From: Bartonella schoenbuchensis R1
GTDB taxonomy: Bacteria; Pseudomonadota; Alphaproteobacteria; Rhizobiales; Rhizobiaceae
Assembly (NCBI RefSeq): GCF_002022685.1
Contig: NZ_CP019789.1
Location: forward strand, 992,001-1,056,000
Reading direction: 5' to 3'
DNA: 64,000 nucleotides
Positions within the stretch are counted from its first letter, which is position 1, and each line of letters opens with the position of its first letter. The position numbers were made by a program, and so were the translations under genes. This document shows, piece by piece, positions 10,878 through 21,925 of this stretch. The notes beneath the pieces were generated by a model that searched no databases, was not told where the DNA came from, and saw only the letters and a program-made list of their open reading frames with translations.

Positions 10878-11891
10878 TTAATACTGATCTTCATAACGTT
10901 TAGCAAGATCATCAATATTCTCAGGCGGCCACGCAGGAATCTCCATACCAAGATGGAGCCCCATACATGCAAGAACCTCTTTAATCTCGTTTAATGACTT
11001 ACGTCCAAAATTTGGCGTCCGAAGCATTTCAGCTTCTGTTTTTTGAATAAGATCACCAATATAAACAATATTATCATTCTTAAGACAATTTGCTGAACGA
11101 ACTGAAAGCTCCAACTCATCCACTTTTTTAAGAAGTGCAAGATTAAAGGAAAGTTCAGAAGCTGGTTCTTCAACAAGTTCTTTTTGTGGCTCTTCAAAAT
11201 TGACAAATACCGAAAGCTGATCTTGAAGAATACGCGCCGCAAAAGCGACAGCGTCTTCACCATTAACAGCACCATTAGTTTCAATCGTTAACGTCAACTT
11301 ATCGTAATCAAGGACCTGCCCTTCGCGTGTGTTTTCTACTTTATAAGACACCTTACGAACTGGAGAATAAAGACTATCGATTGGGATAAGACCTATAACC
11401 GCATCATCTACACAATTACGATCAGATGGAACATAACCTTTTCCCGTATTCACAATAAATTCCATACGAATTTCCGCACCCTCATCTAGCGTGCAAATAA
11501 CATGCTCAGGATTAAGAATTTCCATATCCCCAACAGTACGTATATCTCCAGCTCTAACAACACCAGGCCCTTCTTTACAAATGATAACGTGCTTAGGACC
11601 CTCCTCTTCCATGCGAATAGCGATTTCTTTGATATTTAAAATAATATCTGTAACATCTTCACGAACACCTGGAATTGATGAGAACTCATGCAACACACCA
11701 TCAATTTGCACAGCAGTAACAGCAGCGCCACGCAGTGATGACAATAATACACGACGAAGTGCGTTTCCTAATGTTAAACCAAAACCACGCTCAAGCGGCT
11801 CTGCAACAACACTCACAACATTTGAATTACCATCTGCATGAAACTCAACCTTATTGGGTTTAATTAACTCCTGCCAGTTTTTCTGGATCAT
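10878..11891 (-). CDS. rpoA: DNA-directed RNA polymerase subunit alpha
   Basis: The alpha subunit dimerises to nucleate RNA polymerase assembly. Its N-terminal domain includes [20 protein letters not shown]. The C-terminal domain binds UP elements and activators, with the helix-hairpin-helix region [18 protein letters not shown]. The ATG at 11891 ([14 protein letters not shown]) has AGGA about 8 bases upstream and matches the usual start. An in-frame extension to 11924 is unlikely. The product is 337 aa. It sits between rpsK and rplQ in the alpha operon. Confidence 0.97.
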   Translation of the reverse strand: MIQKNWQELIKPNKVEFHADGNSNVVSVVAEPLERGFGLTLGNALRRVLLSSLRGAAVTAVQIDGVLHEFSSIPGVREDVTDIILNIKEIAIRMEEEGPKHVIICKEGPGVVRAGDIRTVGDMEILNPEHVICTLDEGAEIRMEFIVNTGKGYVPSDRNCVDDAVIGLIPIDSLYSPVRKVSYKVENTREGQVLDYDKLTLTIETNGAVNGEDAVAFAARILQDQLSVFVNFEEPQKELVEEPASELSFNLALLKKVDELELSVRSANCLKNDNIVYIGDLIQKTEAEMLRTPNFGRKSLNEIKEVLACMGLHLGMEIPAWPPENIDDLAKRYEDQY

Positions 11892-11986
11892 ATTTTTATT
11901 CCTGTTCTTTAGTTCCGCTACCATTCAATCGCAACGGCCAGTGTGAACATCGGAAAAAGTTTCCGATTATGAAAAACAATACCTAA

Positions 11987-12376
11987 TCAAACACGCCGTC
12001 TCTTTCGGGGACGACATCCATTATGAGGAATTGGCGTTACATCTCGAATGGAAGTAATTACAAAACCAACAGATTGCAACGCACGTAAAGCAGATTCACG
12101 ACCTGACCCAGGACCACAAACTTCAACTTCCAATGAGCGCATACCGTGTTCTTGCGCCTTTTTAGCACAATCTTCTGCTGCAACCTGCGCAGCAAAAGGT
12201 GTAGATTTACGAGAACCTTTAAACCCCTGAGCACCAGCAGATGACCATGCGATCACATTCCCCTGAGCATCAGTAATAGTAATCATCGTATTATTAAATG
12301 TTGAATTGATATGCACAACACCTGATGAAATATTTTTACGTTCGCGACGACGAACACGTGTGGCTTCCTTGGCCAT
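11987..12376 (-). CDS. rpsK: 30S ribosomal protein S11
   Basis: Platform protein of the small subunit, contacting 16S rRNA near the mRNA exit. Diagnostic segments are [38 protein letters not shown] and the basic C terminus [16 protein letters not shown]. At 129 aa it is full length. The start is an ATG with AAAGGAAAG upstream. It lies between rpsM and rpoA. Confidence 0.97.
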   Translation of the reverse strand: MAKEATRVRRRERKNISSGVVHINSTFNNTMITITDAQGNVIAWSSAGAQGFKGSRKSTPFAAQVAAEDCAKKAQEHGMRSLEVEVCGPGSGRESALRALQSVGFVITSIRDVTPIPHNGCRPRKRRRV

Positions 12377-12485
12377 AACTTTCCTTTCAACGATCTCTCC
12401 ACTGCCGTAACACCAGCAGCTCCACCTTATTTACCTTTATTCAAAACTTCCCATAAAAAGAAGAATATAAAAATAAAGATTACTA

Positions 12486-12854
12486 TTATTTCTTCTTACC
12501 AGCAATTGCTTTAGCTGGACCTTTACGCGTACGCGCATTAGTATGTGTACGCTGCCCACGAACAGGTAAAGAACGACGATGGCGCAACCCCCTATAACAA
12601 CCAAGATCCATTAAACGTTTAACATTCATCGCAACTTCACGACGAAGATCCCCTTCAACTTGATAACCTTGATCTATCGTTTCACGAATTTGCAACACTT
12701 CCGCATCTAAAAGTTCATGTACACGACGTTCCGAAGGAATGCCAACTTTCTCGACAATTTCTTGAGCAAATTTCCGTCCAATCCCGTGGATATATTGAAG
12801 CGCAATAACTACACGCTTATTTGTTGGGATATTGACGCCAGCAATACGAGCCAC
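12486..12854 (-). CDS. rpsM: 30S ribosomal protein S13
   Basis: Head protein of the 30S subunit that contacts the P-site tRNA and bridges to the 50S subunit. It starts [20 protein letters not shown], has the [12 protein letters not shown] helix-hairpin-helix and ends with the typical basic tail [16 protein letters not shown]. Length 122 aa. A gap of about 180 bases separates it from adk upstream, enough for an internal promoter, though I see none that is convincing. Confidence 0.97.
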   Translation of the reverse strand: MARIAGVNIPTNKRVVIALQYIHGIGRKFAQEIVEKVGIPSERRVHELLDAEVLQIRETIDQGYQVEGDLRREVAMNVKRLMDLGCYRGLRHRRSLPVRGQRTHTNARTRKGPAKAIAGKKK

Positions 12855-13033
12855 ACTTATTCTCCTTGATTATGTTAACAATGAACCATAAAATACTTGA
12901 AGCACTTTATAGAAACAAAGAAATGATCTCGGCTCCAACATACCCCAAATCCCATTTTTTACTGAAATAAAGCAGCTTTTGATAGATTTTACTATAAAAG
13001 TCAACTCTTTTCATTTATTTTTAAAAAATTTTC

Positions 13034-13612
13034 TTATTTAAGGAACTCTCTAATTGCACATGATATATCAGTAACACCAGCCATTCCATCAACCTTTTTT
13101 AACAAACCCGTTTTTAAGTAAAATTCTGATAAAGGAGCTGTTTTTTCACGATATTCAACTAATCGTTTTGCAAAAGAATCAGAATTATCATCTGAACGGA
13201 CTTGTCCACCAACAGCTATCGTTTCCTCAACACGTTTCTTCATGCGCTCAATCAAAGCCTTTTCATCAACAATAAATTCAATAACGGCATTAAGCTGCAC
13301 GTTTTTTGATTGCAAAATTTGTTGTAATGCCTCTGCTTGCCCGACAGTGCGCGGATATCCATCCAATATAAAACCGTTTACACAATCATTCTCATCAATA
13401 CGATCTGATACAATTTGATTAACAATATCATCAGACACCAAAGCACCACTTTCTATAATGGCTTTAGCTTTTTTACCAATTTCTTTTTCTGCTATAACAG
13501 CTTCACGAAGCATATCACCTGTTGATAATTGAGGAATATTATAATGCTCACCTAATATTTTAGCTTGAGTGCCCTTACCAGCCCCAGGAGGTCCTAAAAA
13601 AATAACTCTCAT
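13034..13612 (-). CDS. adk: Adenylate kinase
   Basis: Interconverts ATP + AMP and 2 ADP in the cytoplasm. The P-loop is GPPGAGKGT (residues 7-15). The AMP-binding segment includes [10 protein letters not shown], and [16 protein letters not shown] follows. At 192 aa with a compact lid ([13 protein letters not shown]) it is the short-lid form usual in alphaproteobacteria. Its ATG overlaps the secY stop codon in an ATGA tetranucleotide, implying translational coupling to secY. Confidence 0.97.
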   Translation of the reverse strand: MRVIFLGPPGAGKGTQAKILGEHYNIPQLSTGDMLREAVIAEKEIGKKAKAIIESGALVSDDIVNQIVSDRIDENDCVNGFILDGYPRTVGQAEALQQILQSKNVQLNAVIEFIVDEKALIERMKKRVEETIAVGGQVRSDDNSDSFAKRLVEYREKTAPLSEFYLKTGLLKKVDGMAGVTDISCAIREFLK

Positions 13613-14954
13613 CGATTCCTTTTACCTCCACGGAGTTTTGATTTTTTAATCAACCCTTCATATTGATGTGCAACAAGATGCCCCTGAATTTGAGCAACTG
13701 TATCAAGTGTAACAGTAACGACAATAAGCAAGGATGTGCCCCCAAGATAAAAAGGAACATGCAGTGCTGATATCATAAACTCCGGCAGCAAACAAACTAG
13801 AATAATATAAATCGCACCGACAACAGTGATACGTGTTAAAACATAATCAATATATTCAGCTGTACGTTCACCAGGGCGAATTCCAGGAATAAAACCCGAA
13901 TGCTTTTTTAATTGATCTGCTGTATCACTAGGATTAAATACAATAGCTGTATAGAAAAAACAAAAAAATGCCATCAAAGCCGCATAAATTATCATATAAA
14001 GTGGTTGCCCATGACCAAGAGAAAAAGAAATAGTCTGAATCCATTGCGGCATTTTATCAGAAAAATTATTAATAGTTGCAGGTAACAACAACAAAGATGA
14101 AGCAAAAATTGGAGGAATAATTCCAGCAGTATTCAACTTTAAAGGAAGGTGTGACATATCACTCTGAAACATCTGATTACCAACTTGACGTTTTGGGTAT
14201 TGAATAAGAATCCGTCGCTGAGCACGTTCTATAAAAACAATAAACCCAACAACAAAAATAATAATAAGGACAATTCCTATCAATAAAAAAGTTGATAAAT
14301 CAGCTTGACTATGTGCAGTCAAAAGTTGAGCAAAAGTGGAAGGAAAATTAGCCACAATACCTGTAAAAATAATGAGAGAAACCCCATTACCAACACCGCG
14401 TGATGTAATCTGCTCGCCAAGCCACATTAAAAACATCGTCCCACCAACCAGCGTAATGACAGCAGAAACACGAAACATTATACCTGGCTCCAAAACAATT
14501 TGAAGTCCCGTTCCTATACCAGTTTCAAGCGCAACCGCAACACCAAAAGCCTGCAGAATAGCTAACACTACCGTTACATAACGAGTATATTGATTGATAA
14601 TTTTACGGCCTAATTCACCCTCTTTTTAAGAGATTCTAATGAAGGAATAATTGAAGTTAGCAACTGTACAATAATTGATGCTGATATATAAGGCATAATT
14701 CCTAGCGCAAAAATCGCCATCCGCCCAACAGCACCTCCAGCGAACATATTCACCAACCCCAATACACCAGACGCATGCTGTTCAAACGTTTGCCGTAAAG
14801 CATCAATATTAATGCCAGGCAAAGAAATATAGGTACCAAAACGATACACAAGAAGCGCAGCTAGAGTAAACCAAATACGTTTTTTTAATTCAGTCGCACG
14901 TGAAAAAGTACCAAAATTTATATTGGAAGCAAGTTGTTCTGCAGCTGATGCCAT
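13609..14954 (-). pseudogene. secY: Protein translocase subunit SecY, interrupted by a -1 frame break
   Basis: Central channel of the Sec translocon. The 5' part (from ATG 14954) encodes residues 1-114, starting MASAAEQLASNINFGTF and covering helix 1 to the end of helix 2. It then meets TAG in the wrong frame after LESLKK. The remaining helices continue in the -1 frame as EGELGRKIINQYTRYVTVVLAILQAFG down to a stop overlapping adk. One extra A in the A5 run at about 14622-14627 would restore a single 448-aa SecY of normal size. The gene is essential, so a sequencing indel is more likely than a true pseudogene. The T-AAA-AAG context is not a canonical slippery heptamer. Gene identity is certain; its coding state is not. 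Confidence 0.85.
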
Positions 14955-15062
14955 AAAATCTCTCCAGTTTATACCCCAACTCGTTGCTTACACAACAATA
15001 ACCCTAACATTCATATGTTATATAAGAATAAACGCAAAACTTAAATGGTCTCTCATAAATAA

Positions 15063-15100
15063 TGGCCTAGAATGAGTTATAGATACTCCTTTCCAGGCCA
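15063..15100 (-). promoter_or_regulatory. Long hairpin in the rplO-secY intergenic leader
   Basis: Between rplO and secY there are 169 untranslated bases, unusual in this otherwise tightly packed operon. Within them TGGCCT ... AGGCCA form a stem that continues through G-T, GAA/TTC and GAGT/ACTC pairs, with one mismatch/bulge and a 7-base loop. No T-run follows, so it looks more like an RNA-processing or regulatory structure than a terminator. Confidence 0.5.
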
Positions 15101-15123
15101 GCCACTATTTATCAAAATGAACT

Positions 15124-15591
15124 TTACTGGACAGATTCAAGAAGATTAATCTGACCACCAACTTTTTCAATCTTTACACAAGCAATCTTAGAAGCACCAG
15201 AAACGTTAAACACAATCTTAGCTTTTAACTCACCATCAGAAAGAAGACGAACACCATCTTTTACACGACGAATAATACCAGCTTCTTTTAGTACAAATAC
15301 ATCAACCGGTTTTTCAATATTTAACTTTCCCGTATCAATCGCTTGCTGAATTCGACCTAATGAAACTTCATTATAAATCTTGGCAGAGAAATTTTTAAAT
15401 CCACGCTTTGGTAAACGACGATAGATAGGCATCTGCCCACCTTCAAAACCATTAAGCGCTACACCAGAACGCGATTTTTGCCCTTTAACACCGCGACCAC
15501 CAGTTTTACCACTACCCGAACCAATACCACGTCCAATACGCTTACGATTCTTTGTTGCGCCTTCGCAATCACGCAGTTCGTTGAGTTTCAT
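15124..15591 (-). CDS. rplO: 50S ribosomal protein L15
   Basis: Binds 23S rRNA late in large-subunit assembly. It shows the [31 protein letters not shown] glycine/arginine-rich N terminus (residues 18-43), [17 protein letters not shown], and a C-terminal beta domain. Length 155 aa. It lies between rpmD and secY. Confidence 0.97.
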   Translation of the reverse strand: MKLNELRDCEGATKNRKRIGRGIGSGSGKTGGRGVKGQKSRSGVALNGFEGGQMPIYRRLPKRGFKNFSAKIYNEVSLGRIQQAIDTGKLNIEKPVDVFVLKEAGIIRRVKDGVRLLSDGELKAKIVFNVSGASKIACVKIEKVGGQINLLESVQ

Positions 15592-15617
15592 ATTCTATAC
15601 TCCTGCGACCTTCTATT

Positions 15618-15824
15618 CTAACCTTCATCCACAATCCGAACAAGGTGGGAAACCTTAGCAATCATACCTCGCACACAAAGTGTATCCTCTAAAGTGCGAC
15701 GACGACGCATCTTATTTAATCCAAGTCCCTTTAACGTTGCACGCTGAGTTTGTGGCTTTCGAATCGGACTTCCAACTTGCTCTACCGTTACAGTTTTACC
15801 AATCTGAGATTTTTTTTGAACCAT
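15618..15824 (-). CDS. rpmD: 50S ribosomal protein L30
   Basis: Small 23S rRNA-binding protein. [20 protein letters not shown] and [18 protein letters not shown] are the family core. The ATG at 15824 (AAGGA 8 bases upstream) gives 68 aa, close to the family length. An ORF start 21 bases upstream would overlap the ribosome-binding site and is rejected. Confidence 0.96.
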   Translation of the reverse strand: MVQKKSQIGKTVTVEQVGSPIRKPQTQRATLKGLGLNKMRRRRTLEDTLCVRGMIAKVSHLVRIVDEG

Positions 15825-15855
15825 TTTAAATTCCTTTTCTGACAAACCTCAGAAA

Positions 15856-16416
15856 TTATTCCTCTGAACCAATCAAATGCTGGCGACGCGACTGTAAAGT
15901 TGAATATTTAATACCACGTTGCGCCGCAATATCTTTAGGGTGCACCTGACGCTTTAAAGCATCAAAAGTTGCACGAACCATATTATACGGATTTGATGAA
16001 CCCAATGATTTAGCAACGACATCTTGCACACCAAGAGTTTCAAAAATAGCACGCATTGGCCCACCAGCAATAATACCAGTACCAGCAGAAGCTGAGCGCA
16101 ATAACACACGACCAGCTCCATGACAACCTTCAACATCATGATGTAATGTGCGCCCAGATCGAAGCGGAACATAAATCATTTCACGCTTCGCAGAGTCCGT
16201 AGCCTTACGAATTGCTTCAGGCACTTCACGCGCCTTACCATGACCAAAACCAACACGTCCTTTTTGGTCTCCAACAACAACAAGAGCAGCAAACCCAAAA
16301 CGTCGTCCACCCTTTACAACTTTAGCAACACGATTAATGTGCACAAGTTTATCAACAAATTCACTACTATTTTCATTTCGACGCTCATCGCGATCATTAC
16401 GTTCTTTTTGTGCCAT
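15856..16416 (-). CDS. rpsE: 30S ribosomal protein S5
   Basis: 30S body protein involved in decoding accuracy and mRNA unwinding at the entry channel. It has the double-stranded-RNA-binding-like segment [20 protein letters not shown] and the S5 C-terminal fold with [18 protein letters not shown] and [18 protein letters not shown]. Length 186 aa. The ATG is preceded by GGAATGAGGA. Confidence 0.97.
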   Translation of the reverse strand: MAQKERNDRDERRNENSSEFVDKLVHINRVAKVVKGGRRFGFAALVVVGDQKGRVGFGHGKAREVPEAIRKATDSAKREMIYVPLRSGRTLHHDVEGCHGAGRVLLRSASAGTGIIAGGPMRAIFETLGVQDVVAKSLGSSNPYNMVRATFDALKRQVHPKDIAAQRGIKYSTLQSRRQHLIGSEE

Positions 16417-16529
16417 TCCTCATTCCTTTTTCTTTTCCGGAAGCACCTTAACGAATCCTCAACATTAAATTAAGGAACTCATATGAAACACTAAAAATAT
16501 CTTTTTAACAGAATTCTAAACAAGATATT

Positions 16530-16892
16530 TTAAAAAATCAAACCGCCCTCACGAGCAGCTTCAGCTAAAACTTTCACTCGACCATGATAAACATATGCCC
16601 CACGATCAAAAACAACCTCATTAACACCAGCTTTTTTTGCACGTTCAGCAATTAATTTACCAACAGCAAAAGCGGCCGCTTTATCAGAACCGCTTTTTAA
16701 AGATTTTCTCAATTCTCCTTCAAGAGTACATGCAGAAGCAAGTGTACACCCACGTAAATCATCAATAATTTGTGCATAAATATTCTGATTTGAGCGGTAA
16801 ACACTAAGTCTCGGACGACCATTAGCGACAGCTCTAATTTGACGACGAACACGCTGCGCACGGCGCTGAATAATCTTTTTAGATGAAACCAT
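16530..16892 (-). CDS. rplR: 50S ribosomal protein L18
   Basis: Binds 5S rRNA with L5 in the central protuberance. [28 protein letters not shown] and the C-terminal [19 protein letters not shown] are diagnostic. Length 120 aa. It follows rplF with a 12-base gap and is separated from rpsE by about 110 bases. Confidence 0.97.
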   Translation of the reverse strand: MVSSKKIIQRRAQRVRRQIRAVANGRPRLSVYRSNQNIYAQIIDDLRGCTLASACTLEGELRKSLKSGSDKAAAFAVGKLIAERAKKAGVNEVVFDRGAYVYHGRVKVLAEAAREGGLIF

Positions 16893-16904
16893 AACGCAAA
16901 ACCC

Positions 16905-17438
16905 TTACTTCTTTTTACCTTCTTTACGAACGATACGTTCATCTACATATTTAATACCTTTACCTTTATAAGGCTCGGGTCCACGATATTCACGAATTTC
17001 TGCCGCAACTTGCCCGACTTGCTGCTTATCAATTCCAGAAACAACAATTTCTGTTGGCTTAGGAACTGTTACAGTAACACCAGACGGCACTTTATAAATA
17101 ACATCATGGGAAAAACCTAATGATAATTGAATATCCTTACCCTGTAAAGCAGCACGATAACCAACGCCGTTGATCTCAAGTTTCTTCTCAAAACCATCTT
17201 TCACACCGCAAAAAATATTCTCAATCATTGAACGTGACATACCCCATTTAGAGCGCGCATCCTTTGATTGATCACGCGGTAAAACCGACACAACATTTTC
17301 CTCAAGCTTAACCAAAACTTCATCATTAACGACGTAGCTCAGTTCACCTTTTGGACCTTTTGCCTTAATCAACTGACCTTCAACAGTAGCAGTAACTCCA
17401 AGAGGAACCGGAATAGGCCTTTTTCCAATACGAGACAT
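16905..17438 (-). CDS. rplF: 50S ribosomal protein L6
   Basis: Two-domain 23S rRNA-binding protein near the factor-binding stalk. It begins [15 protein letters not shown]. The signature [29 protein letters not shown] C terminus spans about residues 153-177. Length 177 aa. Confidence 0.97.
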   Translation of the reverse strand: MSRIGKRPIPVPLGVTATVEGQLIKAKGPKGELSYVVNDEVLVKLEENVVSVLPRDQSKDARSKWGMSRSMIENIFCGVKDGFEKKLEINGVGYRAALQGKDIQLSLGFSHDVIYKVPSGVTVTVPKPTEIVVSGIDKQQVGQVAAEIREYRGPEPYKGKGIKYVDERIVRKEGKKK

Positions 17439-17476
17439 TGTTTTAACCTGTTTTACTTTCGTTTGCTTACAATCAA

Positions 17477-17875
17477 TCAGAAAACACGACAGAGAATTTC
17501 TCCACCGACATTTTGTTCACGCGCTTCATGATCTGCCATTACCCCTTTAGGAGTCGACAAAATTGAAATACCAAGACCATTTGCTACCTGAGGAATAGAC
17601 TTAGCAGAAACATACACACGACGACCAGGTTTTGAAACACGTGAAATCTCACGAATAACAGCTGAACCTTCAAAATACTTCAATTCAATCTCGATTTCGG
17701 ATTTCCCTTTACCAAAATCAACCTGATTGTACCCACGAATATAACCTTCAGACTGCAAAACATCAAGCACCCGCCTACGAAGCTTAGAAGCAGGCGTAAT
17801 CACTTTACCCTTTTTACGACTAAGCGCATTACGAATACGTGTTAACATATCACCAAGAGGATCTGACATAGACAT
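17477..17875 (-). CDS. rpsH: 30S ribosomal protein S8
   Basis: Primary 16S rRNA-binding protein and, in E. coli, translational repressor of the spc operon. [18 protein letters not shown] and the C-terminal [30 protein letters not shown] are diagnostic. The ATG at 17875 has AGGAG 7 bases upstream, giving 132 aa. The longer frame opening at 17896 would overlap rpsN and lacks a site of its own. Confidence 0.97.
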   Translation of the reverse strand: MSMSDPLGDMLTRIRNALSRKKGKVITPASKLRRRVLDVLQSEGYIRGYNQVDFGKGKSEIEIELKYFEGSAVIREISRVSKPGRRVYVSAKSIPQVANGLGISILSTPKGVMADHEAREQNVGGEILCRVF

Positions 17876-17889
17876 CTTGTTATCTCCTC

Positions 17890-18195
17890 TTACCAACTAG
17901 ATTTAACAATACCAGGAATATGGCCTAGAGAACCAAGTTCACGTAGCGCAATCCGCGACATTTTTAATTTACGATAATAAGCTCTTGGACGCCCCGAAAC
18001 TTCACAACGATTACGAATACGAACCTTTGCAGAATTACGTGGTAGTTCCGCCAACCGAATAGAAGCTTTAAAACGCTCTTCAAGCGAAATCTTCTGATCC
18101 ATCACAATTGCTTTCAAACGCGCACGACGTGCAGCATAACGCTTTGCCATCACAACACGATGCTTATTTTTCTCAACGGCACTTACTTTGGCCAT
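17890..18195 (-). CDS. rpsN: 30S ribosomal protein S14
   Basis: 30S head protein. At 101 aa it is the long, zinc-free form: the CxxC pairs of the short form are absent. [26 protein letters not shown] is the conserved C-terminal block. Confidence 0.97.
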   Translation of the reverse strand: MAKVSAVEKNKHRVVMAKRYAARRARLKAIVMDQKISLEERFKASIRLAELPRNSAKVRIRNRCEVSGRPRAYYRKLKMSRIALRELGSLGHIPGIVKSSW

Positions 18196-18219
18196 AATCT
18201 CACCTCACTACGTCTGCCG

Positions 18220-18777
18220 TTACAAGCGAAATGGAAAATTAAAAGCACGCAATAATTCACGCGCTTCATCATCCGTTTTTGCTGTCGTACAAACGATAAT
18301 ATCCATGCCCCAAATCTGATCAACTTTATCATAATTGATCTCTGGAAACACAATGTGCTCTTTAATACCCATAGCAAAATTGCCATGACCATCAAAGCTT
18401 TTTGGATTCAAACCACGAAAATCACGAACCCGTGGAAGGGCAATCGTAATAAGACGATCCAAAAACTCAAACATACGATCTTTACGTAATGTAACCTTAG
18501 CCCCAAGCGGCATTTTTTCACGAACCTTAAAACTCGCAATAGAATTACGCGCATAGGTAACTACAGCTCTCTGACCTGTTATTAATGTCAGATCTTCAGC
18601 TGCAATAGATGGTTTTTTGGAATCAGCAGTCGCCTCACCAATCCCCATATTAATCACAATTTTATCAACGCGTGGAATTTGCATTTCGTTTTTATAGTTA
18701 AACTTCTCTTGAAGCATTTTACGAACAACTTCAAGATAATGCGTCTTCATACGCGGCTTCTGTTTTTCTTTAGCCAT
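18220..18777 (-). CDS. rplE: 50S ribosomal protein L5
   Basis: 5S rRNA-binding protein of the central protuberance, contacting P-site t[40 protein letters not shown] and the C-terminal [19 protein letters not shown] identify it. Length 185 aa. Its start overlaps the end of rplX by 8 bases. Confidence 0.97.
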   Translation of the reverse strand: MAKEKQKPRMKTHYLEVVRKMLQEKFNYKNEMQIPRVDKIVINMGIGEATADSKKPSIAAEDLTLITGQRAVVTYARNSIASFKVREKMPLGAKVTLRKDRMFEFLDRLITIALPRVRDFRGLNPKSFDGHGNFAMGIKEHIVFPEINYDKVDQIWGMDIIVCTTAKTDDEARELLRAFNFPFRL

Positions 18778-19084
18778 TAATCAGTTCTCCCGACCGTTTG
18801 GCAACACGAACTTTATTACCATCTGCATTTACACGAAAACCTATACGTGTAGGTTTACCATCTTTAGGATCAACAACCGCCAAATTAGACAAATGAATAG
18901 GTGCCTCCTTAGAAACAATTCCAGCTTCTTGTGTTTGTGTTTGACGCTGATGACGTTTAACTACATTAATTCCAAGAACAAGAGCGCTGCTATTTTTGGG
19001 ATTCACCTTAATAACTTCACCGCTACGACCTTTATCTTTCCCAGATAAAACGATAACTTTATCACCTTTTCGAATCTTTTGCAC
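18770..19084 (-). CDS. rplX: 50S ribosomal protein L24
   Basis: Early assembly protein at the exit tunnel. It carries the KOW motif [19 protein letters not shown] near residues 6-24, and the ending [17 protein letters not shown] is typical. Length 104 aa. It overlaps rplE by 8 bases. Confidence 0.97.
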   Translation of the reverse strand: MQKIRKGDKVIVLSGKDKGRSGEVIKVNPKNSSALVLGINVVKRHQRQTQTQEAGIVSKEAPIHLSNLAVVDPKDGKPTRIGFRVNADGNKVRVAKRSGELING

Positions 19085-19096
19085 GATATTTACTCC

Positions 19097-19465
19097 TTAC
19101 AACACTTCAGGAGCGAGTGAAATGATCTTCATGTGGTTTTTACCACGAAGTTCGCGAGGAACAGGCCCAAAAATACGTGTACCAATAGGCTCTTTTTTAT
19201 TATCCACCAAAACAGCAGCATTTCTATCAAAACGAATTACACTACCATCCGCACGACGAATATCCTTGGCAGTACGAACTACCACAGCTTTCATCACATC
19301 ACCTTTTTTAACACGTCCACGGGGAATAACATCCTTAACCGAAACAACAACAATGTCACCGACCGAAGCATATTTCCGCTTTGAACCGCCCAGCACCTTG
19401 ATGCACATGACACGACGAGCACCAGAATTATCAGCAACGTCGAGGTTTGTTTGCATCTGAATCAT
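19097..19465 (-). CDS. rplN: 50S ribosomal protein L14
   Basis: 23S rRNA-binding protein at the intersubunit bridge. It begins [19 protein letters not shown] and contains [15 protein letters not shown] and [20 protein letters not shown]. The ATG at 19465 gives the family length of 122 aa. The 17 extra upstream residues in the open frame are not part of L14. Confidence 0.97.
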   Translation of the reverse strand: MIQMQTNLDVADNSGARRVMCIKVLGGSKRKYASVGDIVVVSVKDVIPRGRVKKGDVMKAVVVRTAKDIRRADGSVIRFDRNAAVLVDNKKEPIGTRIFGPVPRELRGKNHMKIISLAPEVL

Positions 19466-19615
19466 GACTGGCCACCACCTTTTCTTAATGTTTAAATCCG
19501 ACGATGCCTTTGGCACATCCGGACTTGCCTGTCAAACAATAATGAAGCTATGGTTATCAAAATTTACCCAATGGAAAAAACCAATGTTAAATTTTAAAAC
19601 AATTAGCCTGGTTAA

Positions 19616-19855
19616 TCACGTTACACTGTCTACAACAACAATCCAACGTTTATCTTTCGAAATCGGTTTAGATTCTTGAATAGAAATCTGATCTCCGATT
19701 TTGAATTGATTGTTCTCGTCATGCGCCTTGTATTTTTTAGACTGTCGAACCGTCTTTTGGAGAAGCGGATGAGAATAACGACGCTCCACTTTGACAACTA
19801 CAGTTTTATCATTCTTGTCGCTAACGACAACGCCTTGCAAAATGCGTTTAGGCAT
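19616..19855 (-). CDS. rpsQ: 30S ribosomal protein S17
   Basis: Early 16S rRNA-binding OB-fold protein. It starts [21 protein letters not shown] and contains the [20 protein letters not shown] block. Length 79 aa. It follows rpmC closely, then a gap of about 150 bases precedes rplN. Confidence 0.97.
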   Translation of the reverse strand: MPKRILQGVVVSDKNDKTVVVKVERRYSHPLLQKTVRQSKKYKAHDENNQFKIGDQISIQESKPISKDKRWIVVVDSVT

Positions 19856-19866
19856 CTCTTATTTCC

Positions 19867-20067
19867 TTAAACCTTGTTTCCATCCATCTTCTGACGAAGA
19901 AAAGTTTTAATACGCGCAATGTTACGACGAACTTGCTTAACACGTGCGGTTTTTTCTAATTGACCTGTCGCTTTCTGAAAACGCAGATTAAACTGCTCTT
20001 TCTTTAACTTAGCCAATTCATCTTTCATTTGGTCGAGCGTTTGCGCCCGTAATTCTTCGGCTTTCAT
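19867..20067 (-). CDS. rpmC: 50S ribosomal protein L29
   Basis: Two-helix protein at the tunnel exit, a docking site for trigger factor and [29 protein letters not shown] N terminus and [16 protein letters not shown] are typical. Length 66 aa, 12 bases downstream of rplP. Confidence 0.97.
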   Translation of the reverse strand: MKAEELRAQTLDQMKDELAKLKKEQFNLRFQKATGQLEKTARVKQVRRNIARIKTFLRQKMDGNKV

Positions 20068-20079
20068 CGCTTAACCTCT

Positions 20080-20493
20080 TTATTCAGCAATTCGTTGAAC
20101 AAAACGAGTCTTAACAGGCAACTTTGCAGCACCCAATCTAAGAGCTTCACGTGCAACATCCTCAGGAATCCCGTCAAGCTCAAACATAACGCGGCCAGGA
20201 GAAACACGTGCTGCCCAATAGTCAACACTTCCCTTACCCTTACCCATACGAACTTCAGTCGGCTTAGATGTAACCGGAAGATCTGGAAAAATCCGAATCC
20301 ATACACGACCAGAACGCTTCATGTAACGTGTAATAGCACGACGCGCCGCTTCAATTTGGCGCGCAGTAATACGCTCTGGCTCAATAGCCTTCAGACCGTA
20401 AGCACCGAAGTTCAAATCCGTACCACCTTTCGCAACACCGTGAATACGGCCTTTGAATTGCTTACGAAATTTTGTGCGCTTTGGCTGCAACAT
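20080..20493 (-). CDS. rplP: 50S ribosomal protein L16
   Basis: Large-subunit protein that helps position A-site tRNA. It begins [19 protein letters not shown], and [19 protein letters not shown] and [21 protein letters not shown] are signature segments. Length 137 aa. Confidence 0.97.
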   Translation of the reverse strand: MLQPKRTKFRKQFKGRIHGVAKGGTDLNFGAYGLKAIEPERITARQIEAARRAITRYMKRSGRVWIRIFPDLPVTSKPTEVRMGKGKGSVDYWAARVSPGRVMFELDGIPEDVAREALRLGAAKLPVKTRFVQRIAE

Positions 20494-20529
20494 TACTCTT
20501 TACTCCAAATCTCAATTCAACCATAAAAA

Positions 20530-21240
20530 TCAAGTATTTTCACGGCGGCGACTCGACGAAACTCCTGAATGATCACTTTCCATAGCACGATTTTCCGAAG
20601 CCATTGGATTATGTTCAAGGATCTCGCCTTTAAAAACCCAAACTTTAACACCACAAATACCATACGCCGTTTTAGCCTCTGCTGTACCATAATCCACATC
20701 GGCACGCAAAGTATGAAGTGGAACACGACCTTCACGATACCATTCCATACGAGCAATTTCAGCACCACCAAGACGACCAGAACAATTAATACGAATACCT
20801 TCCGCTCCAAGACGCATAGCAGATTGAACAGCACGCTTCATTGCACGCCGAAAAGCAACACGACGTTCAAGCTGCTGAGCAATTGATTGCGCAATGATTG
20901 TCGCATCAATTTCCGGCTTACGAATCTCAACAATATTTAGTGAAGTCTCAGCATTCGTCATTTCTGAAAGTTTACAACGAAGCTTTTCAATATCAGCACC
21001 CTTTTTACCAATAATAAGACCAGGGCGTGCTGAGTGAATTATAATACGACACTTTTTATGAGGACGCTCAATAACAACCTTAGAAATAGCTGCTTGCTTC
21101 AGTTCTTCAATCACATATAAACGAATTTTTAAATCTTCATGAAGGAGACGTCCATATTCACCACTATCAGCATACCAACGTGAATCCCAAGTTCGATTAA
21201 CTCCAAGACGAAGCCCTATTGGATTGATCTTCTGCCCCAT
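20530..21240 (-). CDS. rpsC: 30S ribosomal protein S3
   Basis: mRNA-entry protein of the 30S head with helicase-like function. It starts [20 protein letters not shown], the KH domain has [16 protein letters not shown], and the S3-C domain has [21 protein letters not shown]. Length 236 aa. The ATG shares one base with the rplV stop (TAATG). Confidence 0.97.
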   Translation of the reverse strand: MGQKINPIGLRLGVNRTWDSRWYADSGEYGRLLHEDLKIRLYVIEELKQAAISKVVIERPHKKCRIIIHSARPGLIIGKKGADIEKLRCKLSEMTNAETSLNIVEIRKPEIDATIIAQSIAQQLERRVAFRRAMKRAVQSAMRLGAEGIRINCSGRLGGAEIARMEWYREGRVPLHTLRADVDYGTAEAKTAYGICGVKVWVFKGEILEHNPMASENRAMESDHSGVSSSRRRENT

Positions 21241-21629
21241 TACGCAGCCTCCTCTTTTTCGGTAACTTCACGAACAATAATAGTAAGATGCGAAAATGGA
21301 CGCTCAATTCGACTAGAACGCCCGCGACCACGAACATGAAAACGTTTCATTACTATAGATTTACCAACATGCGCTTCTGAAACAATCAACGAATCAATAT
21401 CAAGATCATGGTTATTTTCCGCATTCGCGATCGCTGACTCAAGAGTTTTTCTAACTGTCTGAGCGATACGTTTACGTGAAAATGTCAAATCAGCCAACGC
21501 TGTATTAACCTTTTTACCACGAATCATCGCAGCAACCAGGTTAAGCTTTTGTGGACTAACACGAATCGTTCGAGCAACAGCCTTCGCTTCATTGTCCTTA
21601 AGTTGGCGCGGAACTTTAGCTTTGCCCAT
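21240..21629 (-). CDS. rplV: 50S ribosomal protein L22
   Basis: Lines the peptide exit tunnel; its hairpin is a site of macrolide-resistance changes. [20 protein letters not shown] and the hairpin segment [26 protein letters not shown] are conserved (about residues 83-120). Length 129 aa. Confidence 0.97.
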   Translation of the reverse strand: MGKAKVPRQLKDNEAKAVARTIRVSPQKLNLVAAMIRGKKVNTALADLTFSRKRIAQTVRKTLESAIANAENNHDLDIDSLIVSEAHVGKSIVMKRFHVRGRGRSSRIERPFSHLTIIVREVTEKEEAA

Positions 21630-21631
21630 TA

Positions 21632-21910
21632 CTACTTCCTTTTTGCTTTCTTATCCGCACCATGACCATAATAGGTTCGAGTGGGAGCGAACTCGCCAAA
21701 TTTATGCCCAACCATTTCTTCAGAAACAGAAACAGGAATATGTTTATTGCCGTTGTAAACACCAAAAGTCAAACCAACAAATTGCGGCAGAATGGTAGAA
21801 CGACGACTCCACATTTTAATAACTTCATTACGCCCACTTGCACGTACCTTCTCTGCTTTCCCAAGAAGATAGCCGTCAACAAACGGACCTTTCCAAACTG
21901 AACGAACCAC
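21632..21910 (-). CDS. rpsS: 30S ribosomal protein S19
   Basis: 30S head protein forming a complex with S13. [39 protein letters not shown] and [17 protein letters not shown] are diagnostic. Length 92 aa, two bases before rplV. Confidence 0.97.
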   Translation of the reverse strand: MVRSVWKGPFVDGYLLGKAEKVRASGRNEVIKMWSRRSTILPQFVGLTFGVYNGNKHIPVSVSEEMVGHKFGEFAPTRTYYGHGADKKAKRK

Positions 21911-21925
21911 TTTAGACTACCTCTC

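Noticed and set aside
12990..13010. Promoter before rpsM (TTGACT at 12999-13004)
   Set aside because: The -35 hexamer is good but no -10 element lies at acceptable spacing.
14615..14635. Programmed -1 frameshift in secY
   Set aside because: The site reads T-AAA-AAG, so only the A-site half fits a slippery heptamer; no known SecY is recoded, and the same type of break recurs in unrelated genes.
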